A stretch of DNA of 22,499 nucleotides, taken from positions 1 through 22,499 of the forward strand of contig CAMLGG010000060.1 in assembly GCA_946479475.1 (NCBI GenBank), in the 5' to 3' direction. Origin of the DNA: an uncultured Ideonella sp. Its GTDB lineage: Bacteria; Pseudomonadota; Gammaproteobacteria; Burkholderiales; Burkholderiaceae. The notes beneath the pieces are model-generated. The model had not been told where the DNA came from, made no database searches, and saw nothing but the letters and a program-made list of their open reading frames with translations. The first letter of the stretch is position 1. Each line of letters begins with the position of its first letter. Both the position numbers and the translations under genes were made by a program. Positions 13,771 through 21,520 of the stretch are shown here, one piece after another.

Positions 13771-15603
13771 ATGCGGGCCGCCTTGGTGACGGTCGTCGCG
13801 TTCACGGCCACGGCTGCAGCGGCCGCGGGGTCCGCTCCGTCCGCTCCGTCCGCTCGCCCCGGCGTGGGCCTGAACCTGGCCACCTGGGACTACTTCAGCC
13901 CCGACTTCCCGCTGGTCGACCAGTTCAAGCGCAGCACCGGCTGGCTCACGCAGTGTGAATCCGGCAGGGACGCCCGATGCCAGGGTTTCAGTGGCGAGGC
14001 GAGCGCCTGGGACACCCGCGAGGAGGACAAACTCGAGCTCGATGCCCAGGGATGGGTGAAGCGCCTGCCGGCGTCCGATGACCCAGGCACGCGCTACCGG
14101 TCGGTCGGCGTGCTGCTGTTCAACGGCAACGGCCACGCGCACCCCGCCGGCAAGTACGTGGTGACCTACGAGGGCAAGGGCCAGCTGGTTCATGACCTGC
14201 TGGGCCGCAAGCTCGAGCGCGAGTCCCGACCCGGGCGTGACGTGGTCGAGGTCTCGAACCAGGCCGAAGGCGGCTGGCGCATCGCCATCAAGGCCACCGA
14301 TCCGAAGGATTACCTGCGCAACATCCGCGTCTTCCCGCCCGGCGGGGGGTGCGAGAAGGATCCCGAGCGCTACGCCGCCACCCCCGCCGACTGCGAACCC
14401 AAGTCGCACGGCGCCTTCATCCCGTTCGAGAAGTTCCCGCCGGATCGTCGCTGGCACCCCCGCTTCGTGCAGGACCTTCGAGGCTTCCGCGTCCTGCGCT
14501 TCATGGATTGGGGCAAGACCAACAGCTCGAAGGTCGTCGACTGGCGCGAGCGCGCGCAGCCGGATGCCGCCATCTGGGCGGGCGATGCCGGCGTGCCGGT
14601 CGAGGCGATGCTCGACCTTTCGCGGGTCGCCGGGGCGGATCCCTGGCTCAACCTGCCGATGCGGGCCAGCGACGACTACGTTCGCGGCTTCGCCAGGCTC
14701 GTCCGCCAGCAACTGCCGTCCGGCCGCGTGGCGATCGTCGAGTACGCCAACGAGCCCTGGAACCAAGCCTTCCCGGTGGCGACGTGGACGCGCCAACGCG
14801 CGCTGGCCCAGTGGCCGGGGGCGTCGCAGAAGGCCGGTGGCGAAGTGGCGCTGGCTGCGAGCTGGTACGCCTGGCGCTCGGTCCAGGTGTGCCAGATGGT
14901 CAAGGCCGAATGGGGCGGGCAGCCGGCGCCGGTGCGATGCGTGCTCAACGCGCAGGCCGCCAACCCCGACCTGATCCGCCAGACGCTCGCCTGCCCGCAG
15001 GCGGCCGCCCAGCTCGGCAAGCCCTGCGCCAAGGGCGTGGACGCGGTGGCCATCGCCCCCTACTTCGGCGGCTACCTGGCCGAGCCCAGCTTGCGGGCGG
15101 CCGTTGCGCCCTGGCCTCGCGACCCCGATGGCGGCCTGAACCGGCTGTTCGCAGAACTGACGGCCGAGGATTCGCAAGGCCACCGGATCCGCACGCCGCT
15201 GCAAGGACGCAGCGAGGCCGCCGAAGGAGGGGCCTTGGCCCAATCCGCCGGCTGGATGCGAAACGCCAAGGCGTTGGCCGACGGCTTCGGCCTGCCGATG
15301 TGGGCCTACGAGGGCGGCCAGCACCTGACCCCCCCGGGCGGGGTCGACGACCCGGCCTGGCTGCGGCTGATAGTGACCGCCAACCGTGACCGCCGCATGG
15401 GCCAGGCCTATGAACGCCACCTGGCCGACTGGCGCGCCGCCGGCGGGCAGCTGTTCGTCTGGTTCAACCACATGGCCGTGCCCTCCCAGGCCGGCGCGTG
15501 GGGTTTGAAGGAGTCGCAGTTCTCTGATGACAGCGTGAAGTGGCAGGCCGTCCGTGCCCAGCGCGATGGCCTCGCCTGCTGGTGGCCAGGCTGCTCCCAG
15601 TGA
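13771..15603 (+). CDS. Secreted clan-A glycoside-hydrolase-like protein (copy 1)
   Basis: This 610-residue exported protein aligns along its length with 15852-17693. An alanine-rich signal peptide (about 1-20) is followed by a small N-terminal region, a beta-rich domain (about 105-190, HPAGKYVVTYEGKG) and a barrel-like domain (about 230-565). VEYANEPWN places Glu328 as candidate acid/base, and WAYEGGQH places Glu514 as candidate nucleophile, the spacing and contexts seen in clan GH-A. Ten cysteines (62/70, 194/208, 374/390, 408/419, 603/608) are conserved with the copy. It ends CWWPGCSQ. ATG 13771 gives a proper signal peptide. It probably cleaves or remodels the EPS in the periplasm or outside; similar proteins are sometimes labelled cellulose-binding, which I cannot confirm. 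Confidence 0.7.
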   Translation: MRAALVTVVAFTATAAAAAGSAPSAPSARPGVGLNLATWDYFSPDFPLVDQFKRSTGWLTQCESGRDARCQGFSGEASAWDTREEDKLELDAQGWVKRLPASDDPGTRYRSVGVLLFNGNGHAHPAGKYVVTYEGKGQLVHDLLGRKLERESRPGRDVVEVSNQAEGGWRIAIKATDPKDYLRNIRVFPPGGGCEKDPERYAATPADCEPKSHGAFIPFEKFPPDRRWHPRFVQDLRGFRVLRFMDWGKTNSSKVVDWRERAQPDAAIWAGDAGVPVEAMLDLSRVAGADPWLNLPMRASDDYVRGFARLVRQQLPSGRVAIVEYANEPWNQAFPVATWTRQRALAQWPGASQKAGGEVALAASWYAWRSVQVCQMVKAEWGGQPAPVRCVLNAQAANPDLIRQTLACPQAAAQLGKPCAKGVDAVAIAPYFGGYLAEPSLRAAVAPWPRDPDGGLNRLFAELTAEDSQGHRIRTPLQGRSEAAEGGALAQSAGWMRNAKALADGFGLPMWAYEGGQHLTPPGGVDDPAWLRLIVTANRDRRMGQAYERHLADWRAAGGQLFVWFNHMAVPSQAGAWGLKESQFSDDSVKWQAVRAQRDGLACWWPGCSQ

Positions 15604-15851
15604 TGCAGCCCCTGGCCTGGCCGTGCCTTGTATTTCAAGGCTTTAGTCCTCGTTGCGCGGAAAAGGCCCGGTTTTCCGCCCGAGTTGCCTTTCGTTTCAG
15701 AAGCGAGGCTTTTCTTGCGGACGTCAGGTTCATGCCCCTGTCCGGCCGTCGAAGAGCTCTCTGTCGCTCATGCAGATCGGGAAGTTCGGTGAAGCGGCAT
15801 CAAGCCTCCTCCTCCTGCAGTGAACCCCTTGCCCCCAAAGGTTTGCCACCC
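15604..15851. promoter_or_regulatory. 248-bp gap with an 8-bp inverted repeat
   Basis: A perfect inverted repeat GCGGAAAA (15657-15664) / TTTTCCGC (15672-15679) has a 7-nt loop. It lacks a trailing T-tract, so it may be an operator, an mRNA structure or a weak terminator for copy 1. The surrounding stretch is the least GC-rich of the region. A short CCT run lies near 15807-15818. No gene is seen, and a separate promoter for copy 2 is plausible but no clear -35/-10 pair is found. Confidence 0.35.
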
Positions 15852-17693
15852 ATGAACATCAAACTGATCGCCCGTCGCGTGTCGCTTGGCGCCGCCGTGG
15901 CCCTCACCTTCGCCGGCGCCGCGCATGCCTACGGTGTGCCGTCCAACCACGGTGCTGGCGTCAACCTGAACGCCTTCGAGTACTTCTCGCCGGACATGCC
16001 CACCGTCGATCAGTTCAAGCGCGCCGGCGGCTGGTACACCCAGTGCAGCTATCCGAAGGACGCCAGCTGCACGAACTTCACCAACGGCCAGAGCGGCTGG
16101 GACACGCTCGAGCAGTCGAAGATGAACCTGGACGAGAACGGCTGGCCCAAGAGCCTGCCGGCCGCCAACGACACCAACGTCAAGTACCGCCGCGTTTCCG
16201 TCCTGATGTTCCAGGACGACAGCCGCGTCCACCCCGCCGGCAAGTACACCGTGGTGTACGAAGGCGAGGGCACCATCGAATACGCGATGGCCGGCACCAA
16301 GGTTGCCGCCGAGTCCAAGCCCGGCCGTGACGTCGTGCAGGTCACCAACAGCGACTCCTCGGGTCTTCTGCTGACGATCAGCGCCACCAACCCGAACAAC
16401 TACATCCGCAACGTCCGCGTCCTCCCGCCGGGCGGCGTCTGCAACGGCAACCGCACCGTCTTCGCGTTGACCGACGCCGAGTGCGGCAACAAGGGCCTGG
16501 GCGCCCTGATCCCCTTCGAGAAGACCACCCGCACCTGGCACCCGCAGTTCGTGGCGGACCTGAAGGGCTTCCGCACCCTGCGCTTCCTGGACTGGAACAA
16601 GACCAACTCCTCGCCGCTGGCCAACTGGGTCGATCGCCCGAAGCTGGCCGACGCCCTGTGGACCGGCTCGGCCGGCGTGCCGGTGAACGCGATGGTTTCG
16701 CTGGCCAACGAGGTGGGTGCCGATCCCTGGATCAACCTGCCGACGCACGCCACCGACGACTACGCGATGCGCTTTGCCCGCCAGATCAAGACCATGCTGG
16801 CGCCCAAGCTCAACCTGATCGTCGAGTACAGCAACGAGCCCTGGAACTACGGCTTCAGCCAGGCCCTGTGGATGCGTGACCAGGCCGCGGCGACCTGGCC
16901 CGACCAGATCTCCAAGGGCGTGAGCGTGTACGAGCTGCAGCCCAGCTGGTATGGCATGCGCGCCGCGCAACTGTGCAAGATCGTCAAGACCGAGTTCGGT
17001 GCCGATGCTTCCCGCGTGAAGTGCGTGTTCAACGGCCAGGCCTCCAACTCCTGGATGAGCCAGCAGCAGATGGATTGCCCGTACGCCCTGTCCAAGATGG
17101 GCGGCCAGGCCTGCTACAAGGGCATGGATGGTCTCGCCGTGGCCCCGTACTTCGGCGGCTACATCGGTGACCCGGCGGTGCGCTCGACGGTCAAGACCTG
17201 GTACGGCGACTCCGATGGCGGCCTGGGCAAGCTGTTCCAGGAGATCCTGGGCCAGGACGCCAACGGCAACAAGGTGACCCCGCCCCTGTACGGCAAGACC
17301 AAGGAGTCGTACATCGACGGCGCCGTGGCTCAGGTCAAGACCTGGATGCAGGCCAACCAGAACGTCACGTCGTCCCGCGGCCTCCCGCTGCTGGCCTACG
17401 AAGGCGGCCAGCACCTGATCATGTACCCCGGCGACAGCGACCAGCAGTGGCTCAACCTGATGACCGCCGCCAACCGCGACCCCCGCATGGCGACTGCCTA
17501 CACCCGGACGCTGAATGACTGGCAGACCGTCGGCGGCACCATCTACACCCTGTTCAACCACGTGTACAAGCCCAGCAAGTACGGCGTGTGGGGCCTGAAG
17601 GAAACCGAGTTCCAGAACGGCAACGTCAAGTGGCAAGCGGTCCTGCCGTATCGCGACACCAAGCAGTGCTGGTGGAACGGCTGCACCCGCTGA
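15852..17693 (+). CDS. Secreted clan-A glycoside-hydrolase-like protein (copy 2)
   Basis: This 613-residue exported paralogue of 13771-15603 has a clear signal peptide MNIKLIARRV..AHA cleaved after Ala26. The beta-rich domain is at about 110-192 and the barrel at about 230-570. VEYSNEPWN gives Glu329 (candidate acid/base) and LAYEGGQH gives Glu517 (candidate nucleophile). Cysteines 65/73, 197/211, 375/391, 409/421 and 606/611 match copy 1, and the protein ends CWWNGCTR. Start ATG 15852 has AAGG about 11 nt upstream; the longer open frame from 15540 overlaps copy 1. Codon use leans to AAC, AAG and TTC more than in neighbours, hinting at high expression (visual impression only). A strong terminator follows. 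Confidence 0.72.
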   Translation: MNIKLIARRVSLGAAVALTFAGAAHAYGVPSNHGAGVNLNAFEYFSPDMPTVDQFKRAGGWYTQCSYPKDASCTNFTNGQSGWDTLEQSKMNLDENGWPKSLPAANDTNVKYRRVSVLMFQDDSRVHPAGKYTVVYEGEGTIEYAMAGTKVAAESKPGRDVVQVTNSDSSGLLLTISATNPNNYIRNVRVLPPGGVCNGNRTVFALTDAECGNKGLGALIPFEKTTRTWHPQFVADLKGFRTLRFLDWNKTNSSPLANWVDRPKLADALWTGSAGVPVNAMVSLANEVGADPWINLPTHATDDYAMRFARQIKTMLAPKLNLIVEYSNEPWNYGFSQALWMRDQAAATWPDQISKGVSVYELQPSWYGMRAAQLCKIVKTEFGADASRVKCVFNGQASNSWMSQQQMDCPYALSKMGGQACYKGMDGLAVAPYFGGYIGDPAVRSTVKTWYGDSDGGLGKLFQEILGQDANGNKVTPPLYGKTKESYIDGAVAQVKTWMQANQNVTSSRGLPLLAYEGGQHLIMYPGDSDQQWLNLMTAANRDPRMATAYTRTLNDWQTVGGTIYTLFNHVYKPSKYGVWGLKETEFQNGNVKWQAVLPYRDTKQCWWNGCTR

Positions 17694-17721
17694 GCTGACT
17701 GAAAAGCCTCTCTCCGAAAGA

Positions 17722-17753
17722 GCCGCCGGCCTCCCAGGCCGGCGGCCTTTTTT
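17722..17753 (+). terminator. Strong Rho-independent terminator after the glycosidase-like gene
   Basis: A perfect 10-bp stem GCCGCCGGCC (17722-17731) / GGCCGGCGGC (17737-17746) with a TCCCA loop is followed by a run of six T at 17748-17753. It lies 28 bp after the stop at 17693 and marks the end of the eps-glycosidase transcription unit. Confidence 0.92.
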
Positions 17754-17822
17754 CTTGGGGCGGCGCTTGCTTCTTCCTGATGCCGGAGGCCTTATGCTGC
17801 GGGGCGATCCGAGCCCCTCCCC

Positions 17823-19100
17823 ATGAAGTTTGCCGAGCAGCCCCTGGACGACGCCCTTGCACCGCCGCTGGTGGTGTTGATCGCACCCAACGTGAGCGAG
17901 CAGATGGGCGGCGAGGCGATGAAGGCCCTGCAGATCCTGCGCGAGCTGCGAAGGGTGCTGCCCGATACCCTGCAGGTCACCCACGATCGCAATCAAGCCG
18001 AGATCGCCCGCCTGGGCCTGGCCGGCGTGCATTTCGTGTCGGACAGCCGCGTGTCGCTTTTCATGTGGCGCAGCGTGCTGCTGCGAGCCGCGCTCGGACC
18101 CTGGTTCTCCTGGAAGGCAGTGAAGCTGGCCGAGCAGCTGGCGTTGACGCATGCCGCTGCCGGCCGGTCCGTGGTGATCCACCAGGTGGAGCCCAACTCG
18201 CCGGTGATGCCGCGCTGGCTTTCGCGCCGCTTCCCCAACGTGCTCGGCCCCATCAACGGCAACATCTACTATCCGCGGCTGTTCCGCCGGCACGAAAGCT
18301 TCAGCGCCGGCCTGCGAAGGAGGCTGCACATGCCTCTTCAATGGCTGCGCCGTTGCCTGCCCCCGCTGCGCCGGGACGCCGAGCTGGTGCTGGTCGCCGG
18401 CGGCGAACGCACCCGGCAATCCCTCCTGGCCGCTGGCCTGGACGAGGCGAGCTTCGTCGACACGGTGGATTGCGGCGTGCCCGAGGCCCTGCTCGCCCGG
18501 CCGCGGCTCACCCACGAGGGTGTGAACCTGCGCTTCGTGCATTTCGGACGGCTGGTCTTCCACAAGGGCACCGCGCTGGCGATCCGCGCCCTGGCATACA
18601 CCCGCTTGCCGATCGAACTTGACGTGGTCGGCCGCGGCCCGGAGCTGGAGCCCTGCCGCCAGCTCGTGGCGGAGCTCGGCCTGCGAAGCCGCGTACGCTT
18701 CCTCGACTGGTACGAGCGGCACGAGGACCTTCTCGCGAGCTTCGGCGCCTACCGTGGCATGGTGCTGCCCAGCATCGAGGACGCCAACGGCATCGTGGTC
18801 CAGGAGGCGATGGCCCTCGGCCTGCCGCCTGTCTGCCTGGACTGGGGCGGCCCGCAACTGCTGATCCAGGACGGTGAATCGGGCTTCCTGGTGAGGCCCG
18901 ACAGCCTGGAGGCGATCACCCGCGGCATCGCCGACAAGCTGGATCGCCTGGCAGAGGAGCCCGCCCTGGCCGAGCGGATGTCGGCCGCCGCGCGCCGCCA
19001 GGCGGCCGACTGGCGCTGGCCGCAGGTCATGCAGCAGTGGCTGGCGCTATATCGGAGGGTGACGCTTCAGCGGGTCGGGCGGGTGCCGAAGGCCGTCTGA
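17823..19100 (+). CDS. Glycosyltransferase family 4
   Basis: This 425-residue GT-B retaining glycosyltransferase probably adds a sugar to the lipid-linked EPS repeat in the cytoplasm. The C-terminal Rossmann half shows FGRLVFHKG (Arg243, Lys248) and VVGRGPE, then the donor-binding region PSIEDANGIVVQEAMALGLP. In that region the first acid of the EX7E motif is Asp320 rather than Glu, with Glu328 retained, a variant seen in this class. ATG 17823 has no good ribosome binding site (preceded by CCCCTCCCC). TATGCT at 17793-17798 is a possible -10 after the terminator, so this gene may have its own promoter. Its 3' end overlaps the convergent GT2 gene by 34 bp. Confidence 0.87.
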   Translation: MKFAEQPLDDALAPPLVVLIAPNVSEQMGGEAMKALQILRELRRVLPDTLQVTHDRNQAEIARLGLAGVHFVSDSRVSLFMWRSVLLRAALGPWFSWKAVKLAEQLALTHAAAGRSVVIHQVEPNSPVMPRWLSRRFPNVLGPINGNIYYPRLFRRHESFSAGLRRRLHMPLQWLRRCLPPLRRDAELVLVAGGERTRQSLLAAGLDEASFVDTVDCGVPEALLARPRLTHEGVNLRFVHFGRLVFHKGTALAIRALAYTRLPIELDVVGRGPELEPCRQLVAELGLRSRVRFLDWYERHEDLLASFGAYRGMVLPSIEDANGIVVQEAMALGLPPVCLDWGGPQLLIQDGESGFLVRPDSLEAITRGIADKLDRLAEEPALAERMSAAARRQAADWRWPQVMQQWLALYRRVTLQRVGRVPKAV

Positions 19101-20014
19101 CGCAGCAGGCCGAGCGTCGCGCGCCAGCGCTGCAGGCCGGTTTCGAGCCGGCTCGGGCTGCTGAGCCGCGCCAGGTCCCTCACGCCGACGAGCAGCGCGG
19201 CCAGGCCCTCCAGGAAGACGTGCGCGATGAGCCCGCGGCGGCCGTGGTGCTTGCGGAAGTACAGCAGGTTGCTCTCGATCGACAGCGCGTCGATCTGCTT
19301 GCTGGCGGTCACCTTGCCTTCCGCCTTGGCGCTCTCGCCGCCGAGGTGCACCACATGGGCATCGGGGAAGTAGTGCACCTGCCAGCCCGCGTTCTTCACC
19401 CGCCGGCACAGGTCGACCTCCTCGGCGTAGAGGAAGAACAGCGGATCGAACAGGCCCACCTGGTCGATCACCGACCGGCGAATGAGGTAGTAGCACCCGG
19501 GCACCCAGTCGCACTCCTGCGCCCGGTCGGCATCCCAGTCGCTCGGATCGATGCGGGGCGTGCCGCGGAACCAGCGCTCCAGTCCCGCCTGCAGCAGGAA
19601 CACGTTCCAGGGCGTCGGGAAGCGGCGTGCGCTGGGCTGCGGGCTGCCGTCGCGGTTGAGCAGCCGCGCGCCCAGCACCCCGCAGCGCGGGTGGGCAGCC
19701 ATGTAGTCGAGCGACAGGCGCAGCGACTCCGGCGTCATGAAGGCGTCGGTGTTCAGCAGCAGCACGAACGGCGTGTGCACGTGGGGCAGGGCGGCGTTGT
19801 TGGCGCGACCGAAGCCGACGTTGCGCGGCAGGCTTATCAGCTGCACCTCGGGGTGGCGCTCCGCCAGGTGCTCCGCCGAACCGTCGCGCGAGGCGTTGTC
19901 CACCACGACGCAGGCGCCGCCGCCGATCGCCTGTTCGGCGGCGTGCAGCGATGCGAGGCAGTCGTCCAGCAGATGACGGGTGTTGTAGCTGACGATGATC
20001 GTGGTCAGTTGCAT
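19067..20014 (-). CDS. Glycosyltransferase family 2 (rhamnosyltransferase-like)
   Basis: This 315-residue GT-A inverting glycosyltransferase carries the N-terminal IIVSYN strand, the nucleotide-binding VVDNASRDGS (37-46), RNVGFGRANN (64-73), a DxD-like NTDA (88-91) and the acceptor/catalytic segment AEEVDLCRR (197-205) followed by YFPDAHVVHLGG. This is the pattern of bacterial rhamnosyl/galactofuranosyl-transferases such as WbbL. The C-terminal helix around 265-285 may be membrane-peripheral. It lies 13 bp downstream of the flippase gene on the same strand, so probably one operon. The donor sugar cannot be assigned. Confidence 0.9.
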   Translation of the reverse strand: MQLTTIIVSYNTRHLLDDCLASLHAAEQAIGGGACVVVDNASRDGSAEHLAERHPEVQLISLPRNVGFGRANNAALPHVHTPFVLLLNTDAFMTPESLRLSLDYMAAHPRCGVLGARLLNRDGSPQPSARRFPTPWNVFLLQAGLERWFRGTPRIDPSDWDADRAQECDWVPGCYYLIRRSVIDQVGLFDPLFFLYAEEVDLCRRVKNAGWQVHYFPDAHVVHLGGESAKAEGKVTASKQIDALSIESNLLYFRKHHGRRGLIAHVFLEGLAALLVGVRDLARLSSPSRLETGLQRWRATLGLLRQTAFGTRPTR

Positions 20015-20027
20015 CGGCGCGAACGAA

Positions 20028-21392
20028 TCAGCTCACGAGCCAGCCCAGGGCCCATCCTAGCGGGAAGAAGCCCAGTGTCCCGAACTCGAAACGCCAGTCG
20101 AGCAGGCCGCGGTCGTGCTGGACCTTGAACATGAATGGCACGACCGATGCCTGCGCCAGCAAGATGCCGGCCAGGGCTCCGGTCATCCCCCAGAGGGCGA
20201 AGCCGGCGGGCACGGCGGTGTAGAGCGTGATGTTCTGCAGCACGCCGCGTTTGAACAGCTGCCGCGTCTCGCCGGTGGCGATCAGGTACTGGTCCATCAC
20301 CGTGTAGCGGAAGGCGATCAGGCCCAGTGAAAGGACCGCGAGCGCATGCCCGGCGGCGCCATAGCGGCCGTCGTAGACGATGCCGATGATCCGGTCGGAT
20401 GCGGCAAAGAGGAAGCCGGCGCCCGCCACGCAGACGGCGTCGATCGGCCAGCGGCATTGGCGGTAGGCGCGCGCCAGCCGCTCCGGCTGCTCGCGCGCGA
20501 CCTCGGCCAGCGCCGGCATGCCGACGAAGGCGGCCAGCCGGTAGATGACCTCCTTGGTCGCGTTCACCAGCAGCGCGCCGATCGCGTAGATGCCCAGCTG
20601 CGCGGAGGTGAGCAGGCCGCCGAGCAGGATGCGGTCGCCTTCGCGGAAGAGATAGGTCAGCAGCGAGGACAGCAGGATCCACTTGGAGAAATGCCAGGCG
20701 GCGTGGGCCGCGCTGCGATCCCAGCCGATGCGGTTGCGCGGGCCGGGCAGGGTGAGATGGCTCAGCAGCGTGACCCCGGCCGAGAACACGAGCCAGCCGA
20801 CCGGGAGCACCCAGAACGACGGCCAGTGCAGCGCCAGGAAGATCATCAGCGTGGTCACCGCCAACTGGGTGATGACCTCGTTGCGCACCACCTGCCCCAT
20901 GGCCAGCGCGCGCTGGGCGCGGGCCAGGTTGGTGGATTCGAGGCCCATGGCGATGGGCACCAGCGACAGGATGGCCACCACCGGCGGCAAGTGCGGGTCG
21001 CCGTAGCTGCCCCCCAGCAGGCCGGGCCACCAGGTGTGCGCGGCCCACAGCGCGAGCGCGGCGATGTTCATGATCACGAACAGCGCGAGGCCGCGGGCCA
21101 GCTGCAATGTCCAGATCGTGTTGAGGAAGTCCGGGTCGTCGCCCCGCGGGTTGTGGATGACGCTCTGCGAGAAGCCGAAGTCGGACATCATCACCACGGC
21201 CGCGATGATGACGGTGCCCATCGTCATCAGTCCGTACATCTCCGGCGCCAGCAGCCGGGTGAGGATGATGCTGCTGCCCAGCCGCACCGCCTGGGTGAGG
21301 GCGAAGCCCAGGCCTATCCACAGCGCGGCCGAGCCGGCCCGTTGGCGCAAGGTTCCGGCGGCGGGCGATGTGACGGCGGGTGGAGGGGGCAT
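20028..21392 (-). CDS. Wzx-type oligosaccharide flippase
   Basis: This 454-residue polytopic membrane protein of the MOP/polysaccharide-synthesis superfamily is predicted to flip undecaprenyl-linked oligosaccharide across the inner membrane. About 12-14 hydrophobic segments are spread over the whole length. The N-terminal RLLAPEMYGLMTMG is typical of Wzx/WzxC proteins, and a mid-protein REGDRILLGG segment resembles the usual flippase motif before the second half. ATG 21392 is the first plausible start; no strong ribosome binding site is visible. It is divergent from the polymerase/ligase-like gene on the right, with a 128-bp gap, and upstream of the GT2 gene. Confidence 0.88.
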   Translation of the reverse strand: MPPPPAVTSPAAGTLRQRAGSAALWIGLGFALTQAVRLGSSIILTRLLAPEMYGLMTMGTVIIAAVVMMSDFGFSQSVIHNPRGDDPDFLNTIWTLQLARGLALFVIMNIAALALWAAHTWWPGLLGGSYGDPHLPPVVAILSLVPIAMGLESTNLARAQRALAMGQVVRNEVITQLAVTTLMIFLALHWPSFWVLPVGWLVFSAGVTLLSHLTLPGPRNRIGWDRSAAHAAWHFSKWILLSSLLTYLFREGDRILLGGLLTSAQLGIYAIGALLVNATKEVIYRLAAFVGMPALAEVAREQPERLARAYRQCRWPIDAVCVAGAGFLFAASDRIIGIVYDGRYGAAGHALAVLSLGLIAFRYTVMDQYLIATGETRQLFKRGVLQNITLYTAVPAGFALWGMTGALAGILLAQASVVPFMFKVQHDRGLLDWRFEFGTLGFFPLGWALGWLVS

Positions 21393-21520
21393 GGCGGAGG
21401 GCGAAGCCGCCTATTGTGACCAAGAAGCCCGCCGTTTCCCCGTGAAGGATGGCCGGTCCCGCGGCGTCCATGCGGTACGCTCCTTGCCTGCTCCGGCACC
21501 GCGCCGACGTCCCGCCCGAC

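Noticed and set aside
13702..15471. 589-codon minus-strand open frame
   Set aside because: It is antisense to the glycosidase-like gene, whose signal peptide, motifs and cysteines match its paralogue.
15807..15818. Short CCT run as a phase-variation tract
   Set aside because: It has too few units, sits outside a coding frame, and is not positioned between promoter elements.
15540..15851. N-terminal extension of the second glycosidase-like protein
   Set aside because: It overlaps the end of copy 1. ATG 15852 gives a clean signal peptide.
15604..15851. Sigma-54 promoter upstream of the second glycosidase-like gene
   Set aside because: I looked for GG-N10-GC around TGGCCTGG near 15613; the -12 GC is not at the right spacing.
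15768..18857. 1029-codon minus-strand open frame
   Set aside because: It is antisense to a well-supported secreted protein, a strong terminator and a GT4 gene. Its composition (Val/His/Arg/Gly-rich, no motif) is that of a GC-rich shadow frame.
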